Positions 1-11,040 of a DNA stretch of 64,000 bases are shown here, one piece after another. Within the stretch, counting starts at the first letter, position 1, and every line of letters begins with the position of its first letter. The DNA lies in contig JBBHKE010000973.1 of NCBI GenBank assembly GCA_037447655.1, positions 21,463-85,462 of the forward strand, in the 5' to 3' direction. The DNA is from Zygnema cylindricum (taxonomy: Eukaryota; Streptophyta; Zygnematophyceae; Zygnematales; Zygnemataceae). Made by a program: the position numbers and the translations under genes. The notes under the pieces were generated by a model. It searched no databases, was not told the DNA's origin, and worked only from the letters and a program-made list of their open reading frames with translations.

Positions 1-435
1 GTCACAATATCCCCCCCTATCTGCGTCAAAATATCCTACACATTCTTAAGATGTCCGTCAAGATCGAGATAACAAACCAATCTCGACCATAACTGCAAGG
101 CAGCGAAATATCCTCTTCACGGCCTCCCAATGAATCTTTTTAGGAGCTTGAAAAAATCGGCTCACGACAAACACTGCGGCTAAAATATCCGGTCGCGTGG
201 CCACACTTAAATATTTTAGACTTCCAACGGCCTCACTATAGGGCACGTGGACAGTTTCCTCCTCCTTAAATTTGCAATATTGAAGTTTGGAATCTAGTGG
301 TGTCAAAACCGGCTTAGAATTCAACATAGCAAATTTTGTCAGTACTTCTTTACAATATTGCGCTTGCGACAATTTAATATCCCTTTTATCGTACCTTAAC
401 ACTTCCACTCCAAGAATATATCGTAAGTCCCCCAA
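1..435 (-). pseudogene. Element A reverse transcriptase C-terminus and RNase H start
   Basis: The translation has the copia RT thumb/connection signature: GDLRYILGVEV, then SQAQYCKEVLTKF, then YSEAVGSLKYLSVATRPDI. An RNase H-like GYFDAD motif lies near position 30 in a shifted frame. Frame breaks near 60 and near 440 separate it from the RT core upstream. In an intact copia Pol this would finish RT and start RNase H. The rest lies outside the window. Confidence 0.8.
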
Positions 436-484
436 AATCTGTGACTTTAAAGTGTAGACGTATATACTTTTTCAATTCCGCGAT

Positions 485-1099
485 TCACGTCAACTTGTCA
501 CATATCATCAAAAATTCATCCACGTAGACAGAGAATATGATTTGATCCTCCCCCTCACCTTTTAGGTAAACTCCAGAGTCTAAAACTGTTCGTACGAATC
601 CAAATTCGGTAAAGACCTTGTGTAATCGTAAGTACCAAGTACGTTGTGCTTGTTTTAGTCCATACAAGGACTTTTGCAGCCGCCATACCTTTCCCTCCTT
701 CGACACTACTCCTTCCAAAACCTTCATATAAACCTCCTCCTCTAAATCACCATTCAAGAACGCAGTCTCAACGTTCATTTGGTGAATGTGCTTTTTGCCG
801 GCAACGCCAATATCAATAATTATCGTCAAAGAATCAAACTTCATTACCGGTGCATATGTCTCCGTATAATGTACTCCTTCCTTTATTTGAAAGCCCTTAC
901 AAACTAGCCGAGCCTTATGTTTTACTATTTCTCCCGATGCACCAGTTCTAGTTTTGAAAATCCACTTCGCATCAACAGCCTTTTTACCCTCCTGTAAGTT
1001 TACCACCTCAACTGTACGATTATCGATAATAGATTGAAGTTCCCTTTCCCACGCCGGTGTCCAATGCTTCTCCCAATCGCATGATTTTTGTGCTTCCAT
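485..1099 (-). pseudogene. Element A reverse transcriptase core
   Basis: This is an RVT_2-type (copia) reverse transcriptase of about 204 residues. In order it shows KWIFKTRTGASGE, KARLVCKGF, ETYAPVMKFDS, HQMNVETAFLNGDLEEEVYM, KVWRLQKSLYGLKQA and SVYVDEF. The last replaces the catalytic YVDD box, so the second aspartate is glutamate, which is expected to impair polymerase activity. Element C keeps YVDD. The downstream frame is broken. Confidence 0.85.
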
Positions 1100-1141
1100 A
1101 TACGATTGCAGATCGCTCGGTATATTATCGCATAATGATTG

Positions 1142-2828
1142 CTATAAGAGGAAATTTTCCTCCCTAGCCGCCGAAATATAATAATAAGAGTTTTCATTAT
1201 TTCCCTTACCGTCAAAAGAAAGACGAGCCGGTTTCTTTCCCATATTATCTCTCATACTTCTCCTCCGCTCAAATTCTTTCTCCTCCTTTTCCGGTTCCTC
1301 CTCAATGGTATTCGGTCCATACGACTTAGAAGATGAAGTTTTCTTTGTGTGTAAAGACATTCGGGAATTTTCGCTTCGTGAATTCCCACCAATGTTATCA
1401 AACTTTACGTTTTCCACAATTTTACCTTTCCCCCTCTTAACATTGGAGGTGGATCCCGGATCAATTTCCAAATCCGAACCCTCATTGTCATTAAGATCAC
1501 CAAAATCAAATTTTTCATGAAAATCAAGATTAGAATGTCGCTTAACCGATCGAGAGATTGTGGGTAATAAATCCTCGTGAAAATCCACATTCCTCGATTC
1601 CTCAACGATATGACGAATCAGATCATAAACTTGATAAAGACTCTTTTTGTCGCTATATCGCACGAAATAACCACTCCAACTCCTCGATGCAAACTTACCT
1701 TTTCTCTTTTGTGCTTGAATAAAAACCGACGCACGGCATCCCCAAATCGGAATATGGTGAAAAGTGGGTTTTCGTCCATTCCATAATTCGTATAGAGTTT
1801 TATCACGTGAAACTGATGTAATCTTCCGATTACAACTATAATTCGCCGTCAAAATCGCATCGCCCCATAAGTTAATACTCCTCCCGGATCCATGTACCAT
1901 GGATCGTACCATTTCTTGAAGAGTGTTGTTCTTTCTCTCGGCAATGCCATTTGATTCCGGTGAGTAAGATGCGGTATATTGGTGAGAAGTTCCCCATACT
2001 TTACAATAAGGATCAAAAGCAAGAAATTCCCCTCCATTGTCCGATCTAATAGATTTCAAGTATCTCTCACATTGCCTTTCGGCCATCACATGCCACTCTT
2101 GAAAATAGAAAAATGATTCGGATTTATGTTTTAGTAATATTACCCATGTGAAGCAAGAAAAGTCGTCCACTACCACCATAATACATTTGTTTCCGCCAAT
2201 TGTCGCCGGTTTAACGTCCCCACATAAATCAATATGCACAAGATCAAGCGGATGCTTAGATTGATGCATCGGATCCTTAGCCGAATGCGGCTTTCGGATT
2301 TGTCTCCTCCTTACTACACTCTTCACATCCACTAATTTTCTCCCTGACGCCAAGTCTAATCCCCTTACGCTCCCAATTTTAGTCATCCGTCGTAAACTCG
2401 CCTCGGATGTGTGAAACATCCGGTGGTGCCACAAGGTTAAATCGCCTTTTAATTCAGAGATTTGCGAAATAATACTGACGGAATTCGGGGGGGATTTAGG
2501 ACGGCGCCATGTTAAACGACTATGCAAAAATTTTGTGACTTCTCCGTCGCCTATTTGTACACCACCCGGTTGTACAATTTTTATTGTGGAGTCTCTGTAG
2601 GCAAGTACGTTGCAGCCCAGTCGCTGAATCTGTGGTACGCTGAGAAGGTTCACTGAACCTTCAGGTAAGTACAAAACATTCGTCAGTTCGATTTGCGTGA
2701 ATTTTTTTATGCCACGTGAATCCAAATTTGGTAAGTCTAACCGTACAGTACCCACTATACCAAATGAAATCACCTGTCCACTTGCGACGGTGATTTGTTT
2801 CGGTACTGCATTGGCGCTCCTTATCCGG
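1142..2828 (-). pseudogene. Element A pre-integrase region and integrase
   Basis: An open frame of about 560 residues. The N-terminal part (ITVASGQVI, LTNVLYLPEGSVNLLSVPQI) is the post-active-site half of protease and the GAG_pre-integrase domain. The integrase zinc site keeps its two histidines (LWHHRMFH) but the CxxC is replaced by VDVKSVV. The catalytic core shows D (HIDLCGD), D (RSDNGGEF) and E (SPESNGIAERKN), a copia DD35E pattern. A charged C-terminal linker rich in S, N and E leads to RT. The zinc-site loss and the missing protease motif argue against function, although the frame is long. Confidence 0.85.
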
Positions 2829-3095
2829 ACAAGAAACCGCCATATGACCAAGTTTGCCGCACTGAAAACAAACAATATTGGTAAGATCTGAATATCCGGG
2901 CTGGGAAGGAGATCTCCCGACCCTTTCGTGTCCTCTTCGCGCTCTTCCTCTTCAATTTCCCGCTGTTCTTCCTCCTCTTCCCTGAAAAGAATTTAGATCG
3001 GGCGTTTCCGGTGTCGTCGCATTGAGGGAACCGGTCGGTTCCCCTCGATGACCTTGGACGATTCGCCTCGGTAGATTTGAAGAATGTGATTACTT
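2829..3095 (-). pseudogene. Element A gag nucleocapsid remnant
   Basis: A CCHC knuckle (CFQCGKLGHMAVSC, CX2CX4HX4C) is encoded at about 2829-2870, preceded by an Arg/Gly-rich stretch and by sequence matching the gag of element C. Element C has a second knuckle and the protease site after this one. Here PDKERQC runs straight into protease-downstream sequence in another frame, showing an internal deletion. Confidence 0.8.
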
Positions 3096-3215
3096 CAAAC
3101 TATGAACCAAAACCAAATTATATAGTGCGCACGAAGCGCCTACCAATCAAATTGCTTTTACACACTAAACTACGTAGTACTAAAGCACTACACCTTGACT
3201 CGTTATTAGCGTATA
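3096..3215. other. Short flank between element A and hAT element, no gene seen
   Basis: AT-rich, no open frame with recognisable content. It matches neither element C gag nor any LTR in the window, so it is probably the DNA next to a truncation breakpoint of element A. Confidence 0.4.
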
Positions 3216-3223
3216 GAAATTAT

Positions 3224-4120
3224 TAGTGTTGTGTATCGGTAAAAAACTTATCGCGATAACACCGATACCGATAGTTATCGGTTATCGAACGGTCAGAGGT
3301 ACCGATATATCGGTCCGAGACCAACAAATTCTATATTGGTGATAACTATAAAAATATATAGTACGCATACTATAGTACCTTATTAAATACTGTATTATGC
3401 TATTTACATTATATAGCGTGTCATGCCACGTGTACGATAGTGTTCCGTAAATATTAACTGAAAATTATTACGGACAACGCAGCACAAACTGAACAAAATT
3501 TTTTTACGGCGACGTACAGAATTTACATGCAAACTGGTGAACATGGAACGAAAAAAGGACGGCGGACATAAAGTACAACGGACACAAAGTAATATTCTGC
3601 ACGCCGCCGGAATCTAACGTACTACTTCGAATGAAAAAGTACGAGCGGACGGCCAGCGTGAGCGTTGGCATCCCGGAATGTCTCCATTGGCAGCTTATGC
3701 CCAAAAAGCTGACAGATTGACACGTGGCAGGTGTCTAGTGGATCCCAAGGAATAAAGGGACAAAGCCATGGCCTCGGATGTGAAAGGTACATCGTTTATA
3801 TTGGAACCGTGCCAAAACCGTACAGACGTCATGGCGGCGACTGTACTTTCTGCGCGTCCGAGGAATAAGACGTACAGCTGAGTGTACATGCCGTACATTT
3901 AGATGTACGGCCCATATATTTACCTGTATGGCCCGTACATTTATCGCCGATAGTTATCGTTATCGGTGTTATCGCCGATAAGTACCCAACATTATCGGTA
4001 TTGGCTACTTATCGGCGATAGGACCGATAACGATATATCGAACCAATATATCGATTATCGGGAACCCCGAAAAAAGGTCCATATCGGTTATCGGTAAATG
4101 CTTACAGATACACAACACTA
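3224..4120. mobile_element. Non-autonomous hAT-like DNA transposon with 8-bp TSD
   Basis: Terminal inverted repeats TAGTGTTGTGTATC (left) and its complement (right, ending at 4120) extend imperfectly to about 19 bp. The 8-bp duplication GAAATTAT occurs at 3216-3223 and 4121-4128. The 8-bp TSD and a terminus of form TAGNG fit the hAT superfamily. There is no transposase ORF. Both subterminal regions are crowded with TATCGG/CCGATA motifs in both orientations, as expected of transposase-binding arrays. The middle holds CACGTGGCA and GTAC-rich sequence resembling the copia LTR promoters of this window. Confidence 0.85.
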
Positions 4121-4128
4121 GAAATTAT

Positions 4129-4350
4129 TAGTGTAAAGAAAAAATTAGCGTCATTCATTCTAATTTAGTGCCAGAGACGTGGCAGATTATGGTCCACGTA
4201 TTTAAATAGTGTAATTTATTTTATTTAAGGTATCAATGTCAAAGTTTTGGGGTGCCGATATAGAGTACATAAGGCTAATAACGATTCACGGTGTACCATA
4301 TGTACACTCAAGAACAAATAACGATAAACCTTACACACCAAACAACATCT
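4129..4350. other. No gene seen
   Basis: Continuation of the target DNA right of the hAT element. It includes ACGTGGCA near 4179 and an AT-rich stretch. No coding signal was found. Confidence 0.4.
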
Positions 4351-4411
4351 GTACCTGGTCGTCGCAAAACCGAATCTACGTGTACCTGGTCGTCGCAAAA
4401 CCGAATCTACG
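4351..4411 (+). repeat. Two-copy 31-bp tandem repeat
   Basis: A unit beginning GTACCTGGTCGTCGCAAAAC occurs twice head to tail (4351-4381 and 4382-4411) with no mismatch I can see. It lies in otherwise non-coding DNA. Confidence 0.85.
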
Positions 4412-5515
4412 CGAGACCAGTAATTACGAAACAACTACGATACATAATAAGACAGAATCAAGACCACACGCGCGACGAAAGGACAAACTATTCGGTCGCG
4501 CGACAGACCGCGACGACCGATTACAATTTTGACGCTAACAAATTTGATCTTTTGACCCTAAATCACAAAATAAACCTAGCAACACTTTTGTAATGGAAAA
4601 AAGCTGACATATTTACAATCACTGAGTATGTATCGATGATTATACTTATACATCTACACAAATGGCTTCACTAACTCACTCTAGCAACGAGGTATGGTCT
4701 GTTATCGACTCCTCGATTGGATTTCGAATTGATTAGTCTTTTTAAATTGGATTGTATCATGAAACTGTTGGGGTTGACATGTACACAGGATAGTCTGATC
4801 CATAGCAATGACACATCCTTTCTCAGAAAACTTATTTTTATCAACATCTCAGCTGAAAGGGTGACTATTTTGACCCACGAGTCGCAAGGAAATCTTTCCA
4901 AGGACGAACTACAGCCTGAAGACAAAACTGACTTTTCTTTTGTTTTCGTAATATTGCGTATCAACTTAAAGTACAAAAAGTGTTGCTTGCAGCATTCTAA
5001 CAAACCCTTCCTTTTGGATTTTCCGAAAAAATAAGTAAAAAGTTAAGTGGATAAATACTAATAAATAAAACAGTAAATAAATAAAGGCCAGGAAATTAAA
5101 GCAGCGGACTCCATACGACATTATTGTGTCATAATCAAAGGACATTTCTTGACAATGGATATATACAGAGGTGCATTTCTAACTAACCAAAGTGCGAAAA
5201 GTGAAATTTTGTTAAATGGAATACTGTTTTTTTTCTGGAAGAAATGTCATAACAGATAAGCTGTGATATGAAACAAAAATTTGAATTATGTTCTGTCATT
5301 TTCAAGGCTTTTTCGAAGTAATGCACTCGTCAATACAATTTGGTTTTTTTGTGTGACGAGTGAATTCCTTGTTTTGAGCGAAATCAAGGTCAATCTACAA
5401 TTTTTTTTTTTTTCTTATTTGTTCAACAATCATAAATGTGCTGGTCAAAGTGATGATTGATATTAAGACAATGCACTAATTTTCTGATCTTCAAGTAAAC
5501 ATGTCTTCATTTGAT
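4412..5515. other. Gene-free AT-rich stretch
   Basis: Two overlapping short frames on opposite strands near 4671-5034 have no recognisable domain and no splice context that I trust. Composition changes abruptly at about 5516, where the purine tract starts. Confidence 0.4.
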
Positions 5516-6020
5516 CTCCCAGTAAACAAGGTGGGGAAATGGGAAGGAAAGCAGAGGAGGGAGGAAAAAGGTGGGGACATGGGAAGGAAGGTAGGAAGAG
5601 GAAGGAGAAACAAGGTGGGGAAATGGGAAGGAAGGAAGGAAGGAAGGAAGGAAGGAAGGAAGAGGATGGAGAAACAAGGTGGGGAAATGGAAAGAAAGGA
5701 AGGAAGAGGAGGGAGAAACAGGGGGAAGAAGGAAGGAGAGGGAGAAACAAGGCGGGGAAATAGGAAGGAAGGAAGAGGAGGGAGGAATAAGGTTGGGAAA
5801 TGGCAGGGAGAAGGGGGAGTGGCAGCGGCAGAGCGGGCGGTCGCAATATTGACAGAAAGGATTTTTAAGAGGAGGTGGGAGGTGGGAGGCGGGAGGCAGA
5901 TAGGAGAGGGGGAGGAGGAGGGAGAGGAGTTGGAGGAGGAGGAGAGGAGGGAAGGAGGAGGGAGAGGAGTTGGAGGAGGAGGAGAGGAGGGAAGGAGGAG
6001 GAGGAAGAGGAAGAGGAGTC
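5516..6020 (+). repeat. Polypurine minisatellite and (GGAA)n tract
   Basis: The plus strand is almost pure G/A. A variable unit built on ACAAGGTGGGGAAATGGGAA recurs about five times between 5527 and 5810. A (GGAA)n run lies near 5625-5665, and a unit of about 40 bp containing GGGAGAGGAGTTGGAGGAGG is duplicated at about 5918-6000. Open frames across it on both strands are compositional artefacts. Confidence 0.85.
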
Positions 6021-6510
6021 AAACAAGGATATGCGTCTGAGAGGAGTCTCCAGGCAGATAAGGGAAGCTTTTGTGATGTTTTTTCATTTGTGAGGGGGTG
6101 GATAGGAGGGATAGGGGGAGAGAGGGAACCTTCTCTTTTGTTGGTTTTAAACGGCAGAGAAGAAATAGAAAGAGGGAAAAGACAGGGAGGATTCGGAGAA
6201 AAACCGCCTTTGTTTTTTTTATCGGTTGTGTAGCGAAGCGAGTTTTAAACATTTTGGAGATCATCCACTTTTCGGAAGTGTGAAAAAAACAATGAAAATA
6301 ATTCAACCCCAGATTAAATAACAAAACAAAAAGAAACTCAGTTTTAAACGATTAAATATTTGTTTTCCCTAAAACCAGTAAATCCATCGATTACCCTCGC
6401 TTTTCATCGATGTTTACCCCATTCCTATCGTATTCCGGGAAGAAAAAGAGGTTAAAAAATAAATCCATGAAGCCAAAATTAGAATGGAAACGACACACAA
6501 ATCAAAAAAT
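6021..6510. other. No gene seen
   Basis: Mixed-composition DNA between the purine tract and the TA array. Short frames here are extensions of the low-complexity tract. Confidence 0.4.
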
Positions 6511-6681
<171 letters not shown>

Positions 6682-6705
6682 AATGTTTCCTCTTCTCCAC
6701 AATAT

Positions 6706-7665
6706 ATGCCCCGGGGAGGGGGGGAGGAGAGTGGTGAGGAAGGAGAAGAGGGGCAAGATTCCGTGTTGGAAAGACGGGAGTTTTTTTGGGGGTTGAAAGT
6801 TGGAAGGTGGGGGGAAGGGGGGGGAAGAATGGGGGGGCAGTTCTTATTGGACGTCATTTTTGTCTGTTTGTTGAGGTTCACAAGGAAGATGAAGCACAAA
6901 AACATGTTTTTAACCTTAGTTTCATACTGACCTTTCCTCTCCCTCTCTCCCTCCCCTCTCCGAGAACTCCGGAGAGCGTCTAAGGGATCTGAATTGATGG
7001 CCATCGCCATGCGCCTTTGGTCTCCCCGTCAGCCCAACGGGGGGGAGGGGAAGGAGGGGGGAAGGGAGGGGAGAGAGGGGGAGCGGAGGGAGGAGTGTAG
7101 AGATCAGGATAGAGCAAGGTTTGGCTTGGTCGGATTGTTGTTCCCCTCCTTCCCGCCCCCTTTGGTTTGGAGCGTAGGGTAGTTGGTGGGGGGTGAGGGG
7201 AGGGAAAGGAGAATGTTTGGAAGGGGAAAGGGGACGGGGGGGGAGGAGTTGGAGTGGAAGGGAAGAGGGCAAGGATGGGGAGACAAAGGGGAAGTAAGAG
7301 GAAGGGGAAAAACGATAAGGAGGGTGAGGTGAGAGGGGCTTTCAATAAAGACTTCCCATTGGCCCTCTCATTACCCCTCTCCCCCTCCGCCCCCATCCTG
7401 AAACTCTTATTCTTCTCTCAATATCTCAAAGATGACCACCTAATTTCTCCTCTCACCTCCCCTCACATCCCCTCCCCTCCCCCCCCTACACCCCCTCCCC
7501 TAAATAGCTAGATCCCATCTGAGGGGGAGGAGGAGACAGAGAGGCTCGTGCTTTCCTCTCGTCTCGGGGAGGGGGGAAGGGGGAAGGGAAGGGAAACGAG
7601 GTGATAAAATGGGGAGGGAGGAAGGAAGATTGAGGAGAAACAGGGTGAGGAAATGGGGAAGAAAG
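6706..7665. repeat. Polypurine/polypyrimidine tracts
   Basis: Alternating G/A-rich (6710-6850, 7030-7340, 7520-7665) and C/T-rich (6930-6970, 7345-7505) stretches. The end repeats the wording of the 5.5-kb tract (AACAGGGTGAGGAAATGGGG). Several proline/serine-rich frames overlap it and are rejected as genes. Confidence 0.75.
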
Positions 7666-9059
7666 GTACAATAGACTATCATCTTTTTCATTCTCTTTTC
7701 GTTTTTGTTCGGGTTATAAACTTCAATTTTTCTATAGTTAAGAGTGTTTTTTTTTTTTTTCCTGGCCTCTCTCTCTCTCACACATGTTCTCCTTTTAATT
7801 TTCAGTAGCTTTTGATGTACAAATACATAATGTTCATACTAAATGCAGTCTGCCTGTTTTCTCTCTATCTCACCTTATTGTTCTCTCTCTTCCCCTCTCC
7901 CTCTTTTCCCCTCCTAGTTTGTTATATAACCCCCTCCCTCTTTCTGCCCCCCCTCCACACTTAAAGCGTTTCTTTTTCTTTTTCCGCTTCTCATAATCCC
8001 CTTTTTTAACGCTCCAGCTTCTCATATTTTCTTCAAATCCGTAACAAACTGTTTTAACGACAAGAAAATCCGTTAGAATAAAAATGGACACATTCGACAA
8101 AAGAACAAAAAACATTCTGATTGTAAAGTCTGCGAAAATCTTCCCAATAAGTAAAATTGTACTTTTTAAACCAGCACACTTAAAATGCAAGAAACTCAAA
8201 ATCACATGATGGCAATTTAGATTAATTTGAAAGAGGTGTCTAACCTATTCTGAACAGATTAATAATTTTGCAAAGTTATTATTCAAAGTATTTATTTTGA
8301 CAAACTATCATAAATGTTTATGATTTAACAATGTTAGACGCAAATCAGGTGTGGCCAATTAGATGACTCTATACGGAGGTTCAAACCCTTCCGCTTAAAT
8401 TGATGAACACATTTTGTACTTTAACACTTACAAAAGATTACAATTTTAACAGCACTACTTGACAATCAAAACTAAATGCTGAAACATCTACACAATCCTA
8501 TTCTCCAGGGTATAGATTTGAAGAACTAAAAATTAGGATGCCACAGTAGTTGCTAGACGATCTCGCGCTGCTAACACATTATTTCAAATAGGAGCTTGAC
8601 AAAATATCACCTACATTGATTGAAGACTGGCAAGACAATGGAATCTATCAGTGACACAGATTTCAAACAGAACAGTTGAGAAATAAACAGACAGGTGGGC
8701 ACTCTACTAACGACACTAGACTAGGGTTACCTGAGTGAAAGGATTGAACAGAAGGCAGCAAAATTTCTTTTTCTTCTTAATGTATCTTTACGTATTGTGA
8801 GTCCATGTGCATCAGCCGCATGTATAAACTGTCTGCGTTTCTCTCTTTTGGTGTGTCCCCTATCGTCTTACTTAATTGGGAATCTTCTTGTGTCACTTCC
8901 AAATCACACTCCATTTCTCCACCATTATTGCAATCGCTTCGTTTGATCGTCAGTCTACACATCCTTGCCATATCCTCCATGGTTTTTCGCTACACTAGCA
9001 TAACCTTTTCACCCTAGCAAGAGTACAGTGGGAAATGCCATACATGGCAAGCCCCTTCC
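7666..9059. other. No intact gene; DNA 3' of kinase pseudogene K1
   Basis: T-rich and CT-rich DNA up to about 7950, then AT-rich sequence. On the minus strand the first part may be the 3' flank or UTR of K1. A 67-residue frame at 8777-8980 has no recognisable domain. Confidence 0.4.
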
Positions 9060-10048
9060 TTAGTTTGACACTCTTTCCAGATTCATTAGAGCAGGAAGGA
9101 GTTCTTCCAAGGACGGACGCAAGTTTGGGTTCCTTTCCACGCAGCGGAGAATAAGGCCCAATGCGTCGTATAATTTGTATAATTTGTCTCTTGGAACGGA
9201 ACGGCAGTTTGGGTCCAAGTTGTCCGTACAAAAACTTCCTACCATCTCCTCAAACCCACCAGGCCAATCTTTAAATCGAGTAACCTCGTATTTGTCAACT
9301 TCAGTCATCCTATCAATAACATCATCGCTTCTTTCATCGCTGCCAAAGTTCATGAGAAAACGACTTTTCAACTGTTTATCATATTGAAGAAGGACATCAA
9401 GGACCGAACTGACTTGTGCTACATAGGCCATCAGTTGCAACATGGTGAGCCCGAGAGCATACGTGTCAGATTTTTTGCCGTACGACCTTTTTAGAGTAGG
9501 GGTCGATGTAACCAAGTGTTCCCATGATGGCATCAACCATGCTCATTTCATCGCCTTCAAATGGTTCTGCTAGGCCCATACCTGCAATTTTGTTTATTTT
9601 ATTTCCATCAAGAAGAACATTTGCCGGATTTAAGTCTAGATGTACAACATTTTTTTCATGCAAAGCCACCAAACCATTCGTCATTTCTCGACAAATTCGT
9701 ACCCTTTCTCCCCAGGTAAGAATACCCCTTTCGCCAGCTTTCAGCCAATCTTGAAGGCTTCCTTTAGCCATATACTCACTCACTATACAGAAGCCCTCAG
9801 TATCCATTCCTAATATGGACAAAACATGAGGATGGCGGATGGTATGGAGAATTTTGGCCTAACGCAGGAAGGTCTTCTGCATGAAAGTCTTCATTTTTTT
9901 GACAGCTACATCAACTCCCTGGTATTTACCATTATACACTGTCGCAAAACCACCTTCTCCAATAGCTTCCTAAAAGTCACCGGTAATTTCCTTCATAATA
10001 TTTGTGCTGATGACGGTTACGGAAGAGGAAATGTCACATCGAGGCTGC
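9060..10048 (-). pseudogene. RLK/Pelle-type protein kinase pseudogene K1
   Basis: The kinase domain reads on the minus strand after an intron acceptor (TTATGCAG) at 10049. Glycine loop GEGGFATVYNG; lysine in VAVKKM; catalytic loop HLDLNPANVLL (HRDLK changed to HLDLN); the DFG position reads AGMG, losing the metal-binding Asp; activation-segment end GTLGYIDPY; helix F SDTYALGL. Broken by TAG in GDF*EAIG, TAG after KTFLR, and a frameshift near 9480-9530. In plants this family signals downstream of receptors or as cytoplasmic kinases. This copy is dead by nonsense mutations and catalytic decay. It is duplicated in inverted orientation as K3. Confidence 0.85.
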
Positions 10049-10250
10049 ATAAAACAGAAAACACAGGTTTCAGAAAGTTAATCATCAATTTTCCAAAGTA
10101 ATAAGATTGTTAAACCGTCACTAATGCTTGTGGCTACTCCAAAAATTGTTAAAGTAAATGAACATGAATGAAATCCAATGCTCCAAGAATTGCTTTCTAA
10201 TGGTGAGTATAGACTATGATGTTTCCAGATTCATTTTGATCCCATCTACA
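10049..10250 (-). other. Intron of K1, homologous to the K3 intron end
   Basis: The reverse complement of about 10049-10250 matches 15070-15285 with small gaps, including shared CATCATAGTCTATACTCACC and the acceptor TTTTCTGTTTTATGCAG. It identifies K1 and K3 as products of one duplication that included intron sequence. Confidence 0.8.
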
Positions 10251-11040
10251 AAACTATCGTCGCACAAACAAACATTTCCATTGTACTTTGAACCCGAAGG
10301 AAAAGACAAACACTTCATTGAGAAAGGTGATATTAAATAAGTTATTCGGTGAAAAGTCCCATTCTTAAAGCCATTACTGTCCTAAGAAGACAATGCAAGA
10401 GAGGACATGGTCGCCACAAGATAAGTAGATTAGAAGATCATATCATCGTCATCATCAATGACCTTTTGCTCTTTTGCTCTTTTTGATTTGTTTTCATTGA
10501 TTTTATCTCAATGTGATGAAATTTGGCAATGCCATGAAATAAAGAGTGGCAAGACAAACAAAACCTGAGATGATAAACACAACAAAACCAGACAAAATAA
10601 GGCAAAATTTTGACATAACAAGACAAACAAAATTTCATTGATATAAAACATATGATATATGAAACACCGTCACAAAAATCGGATAAAATTCAATCTCTGA
10701 CAATTCCAAGAAGCCATACTGTCAGGCAGAATGTGGCATAACAATATATAAATTCTTTACTTCTCAAAGTTCTTGTTAGAATTGAAAATTAATCTTAACA
10801 AGTAATAATTCAAATTTGAAAAAAACAAATTAAATGCATTAATAGATTAATTTGGTGAAACATTGAGGATACTTCGAGAAACATAGTTTCCACAAATCCA
10901 GCTTATCGCAATCTCTTACAATTTTCATTACTTACAGCGTGACAACAACCGCAGCATTATTCTTCAAATAGCGTCTTTCATTTAGTCAACCTTTGACTGT
11001 AAAAATCGTTTTCTCAATTTGAGCTCTGCCCTTAACCTCG
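10251..11040. other. No coding exon recognised between K1 and K2
   Basis: AT-rich DNA. It could hold upstream exons or intron of K1, but no frame shows a domain. Repeated ACAAAACAAA-type stretches near 10550-10640 are low complexity. Confidence 0.4.

Larger units (their letters stand above)
1..3095 (-). mobile_element. Decayed Ty1/copia element A (family 1), cut by the window edge
   Basis: The minus strand reads gag zinc knuckle, pre-integrase region, integrase, reverse transcriptase and the start of RNase H, the copia order. The 3' end and 3' LTR lie left of the window. The right side stops near 3095, where similarity to the gag of element C (around 22000) ends. The domains sit in different frames. 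An internal deletion joins the first zinc knuckle directly to sequence downstream of the protease active site, so the copy is non-autonomous. It is closest to element C and distinct from the family-2 elements B, D, F, G, H, I, L and P. Confidence 0.9.

Noticed and set aside
3214-4130. 12-bp target duplication (Mutator-like) for the 3.2-kb DNA element
   Set aside because: The extra TA belongs to the TIR (TAGTG...CACTA); the exact 8-bp duplication and the terminus fit hAT better.
10158-10638. Small ORFs between K1 and K2
   Set aside because: No domain, AT-rich composition, no splice or start context; most likely chance frames in intron or intergenic DNA.
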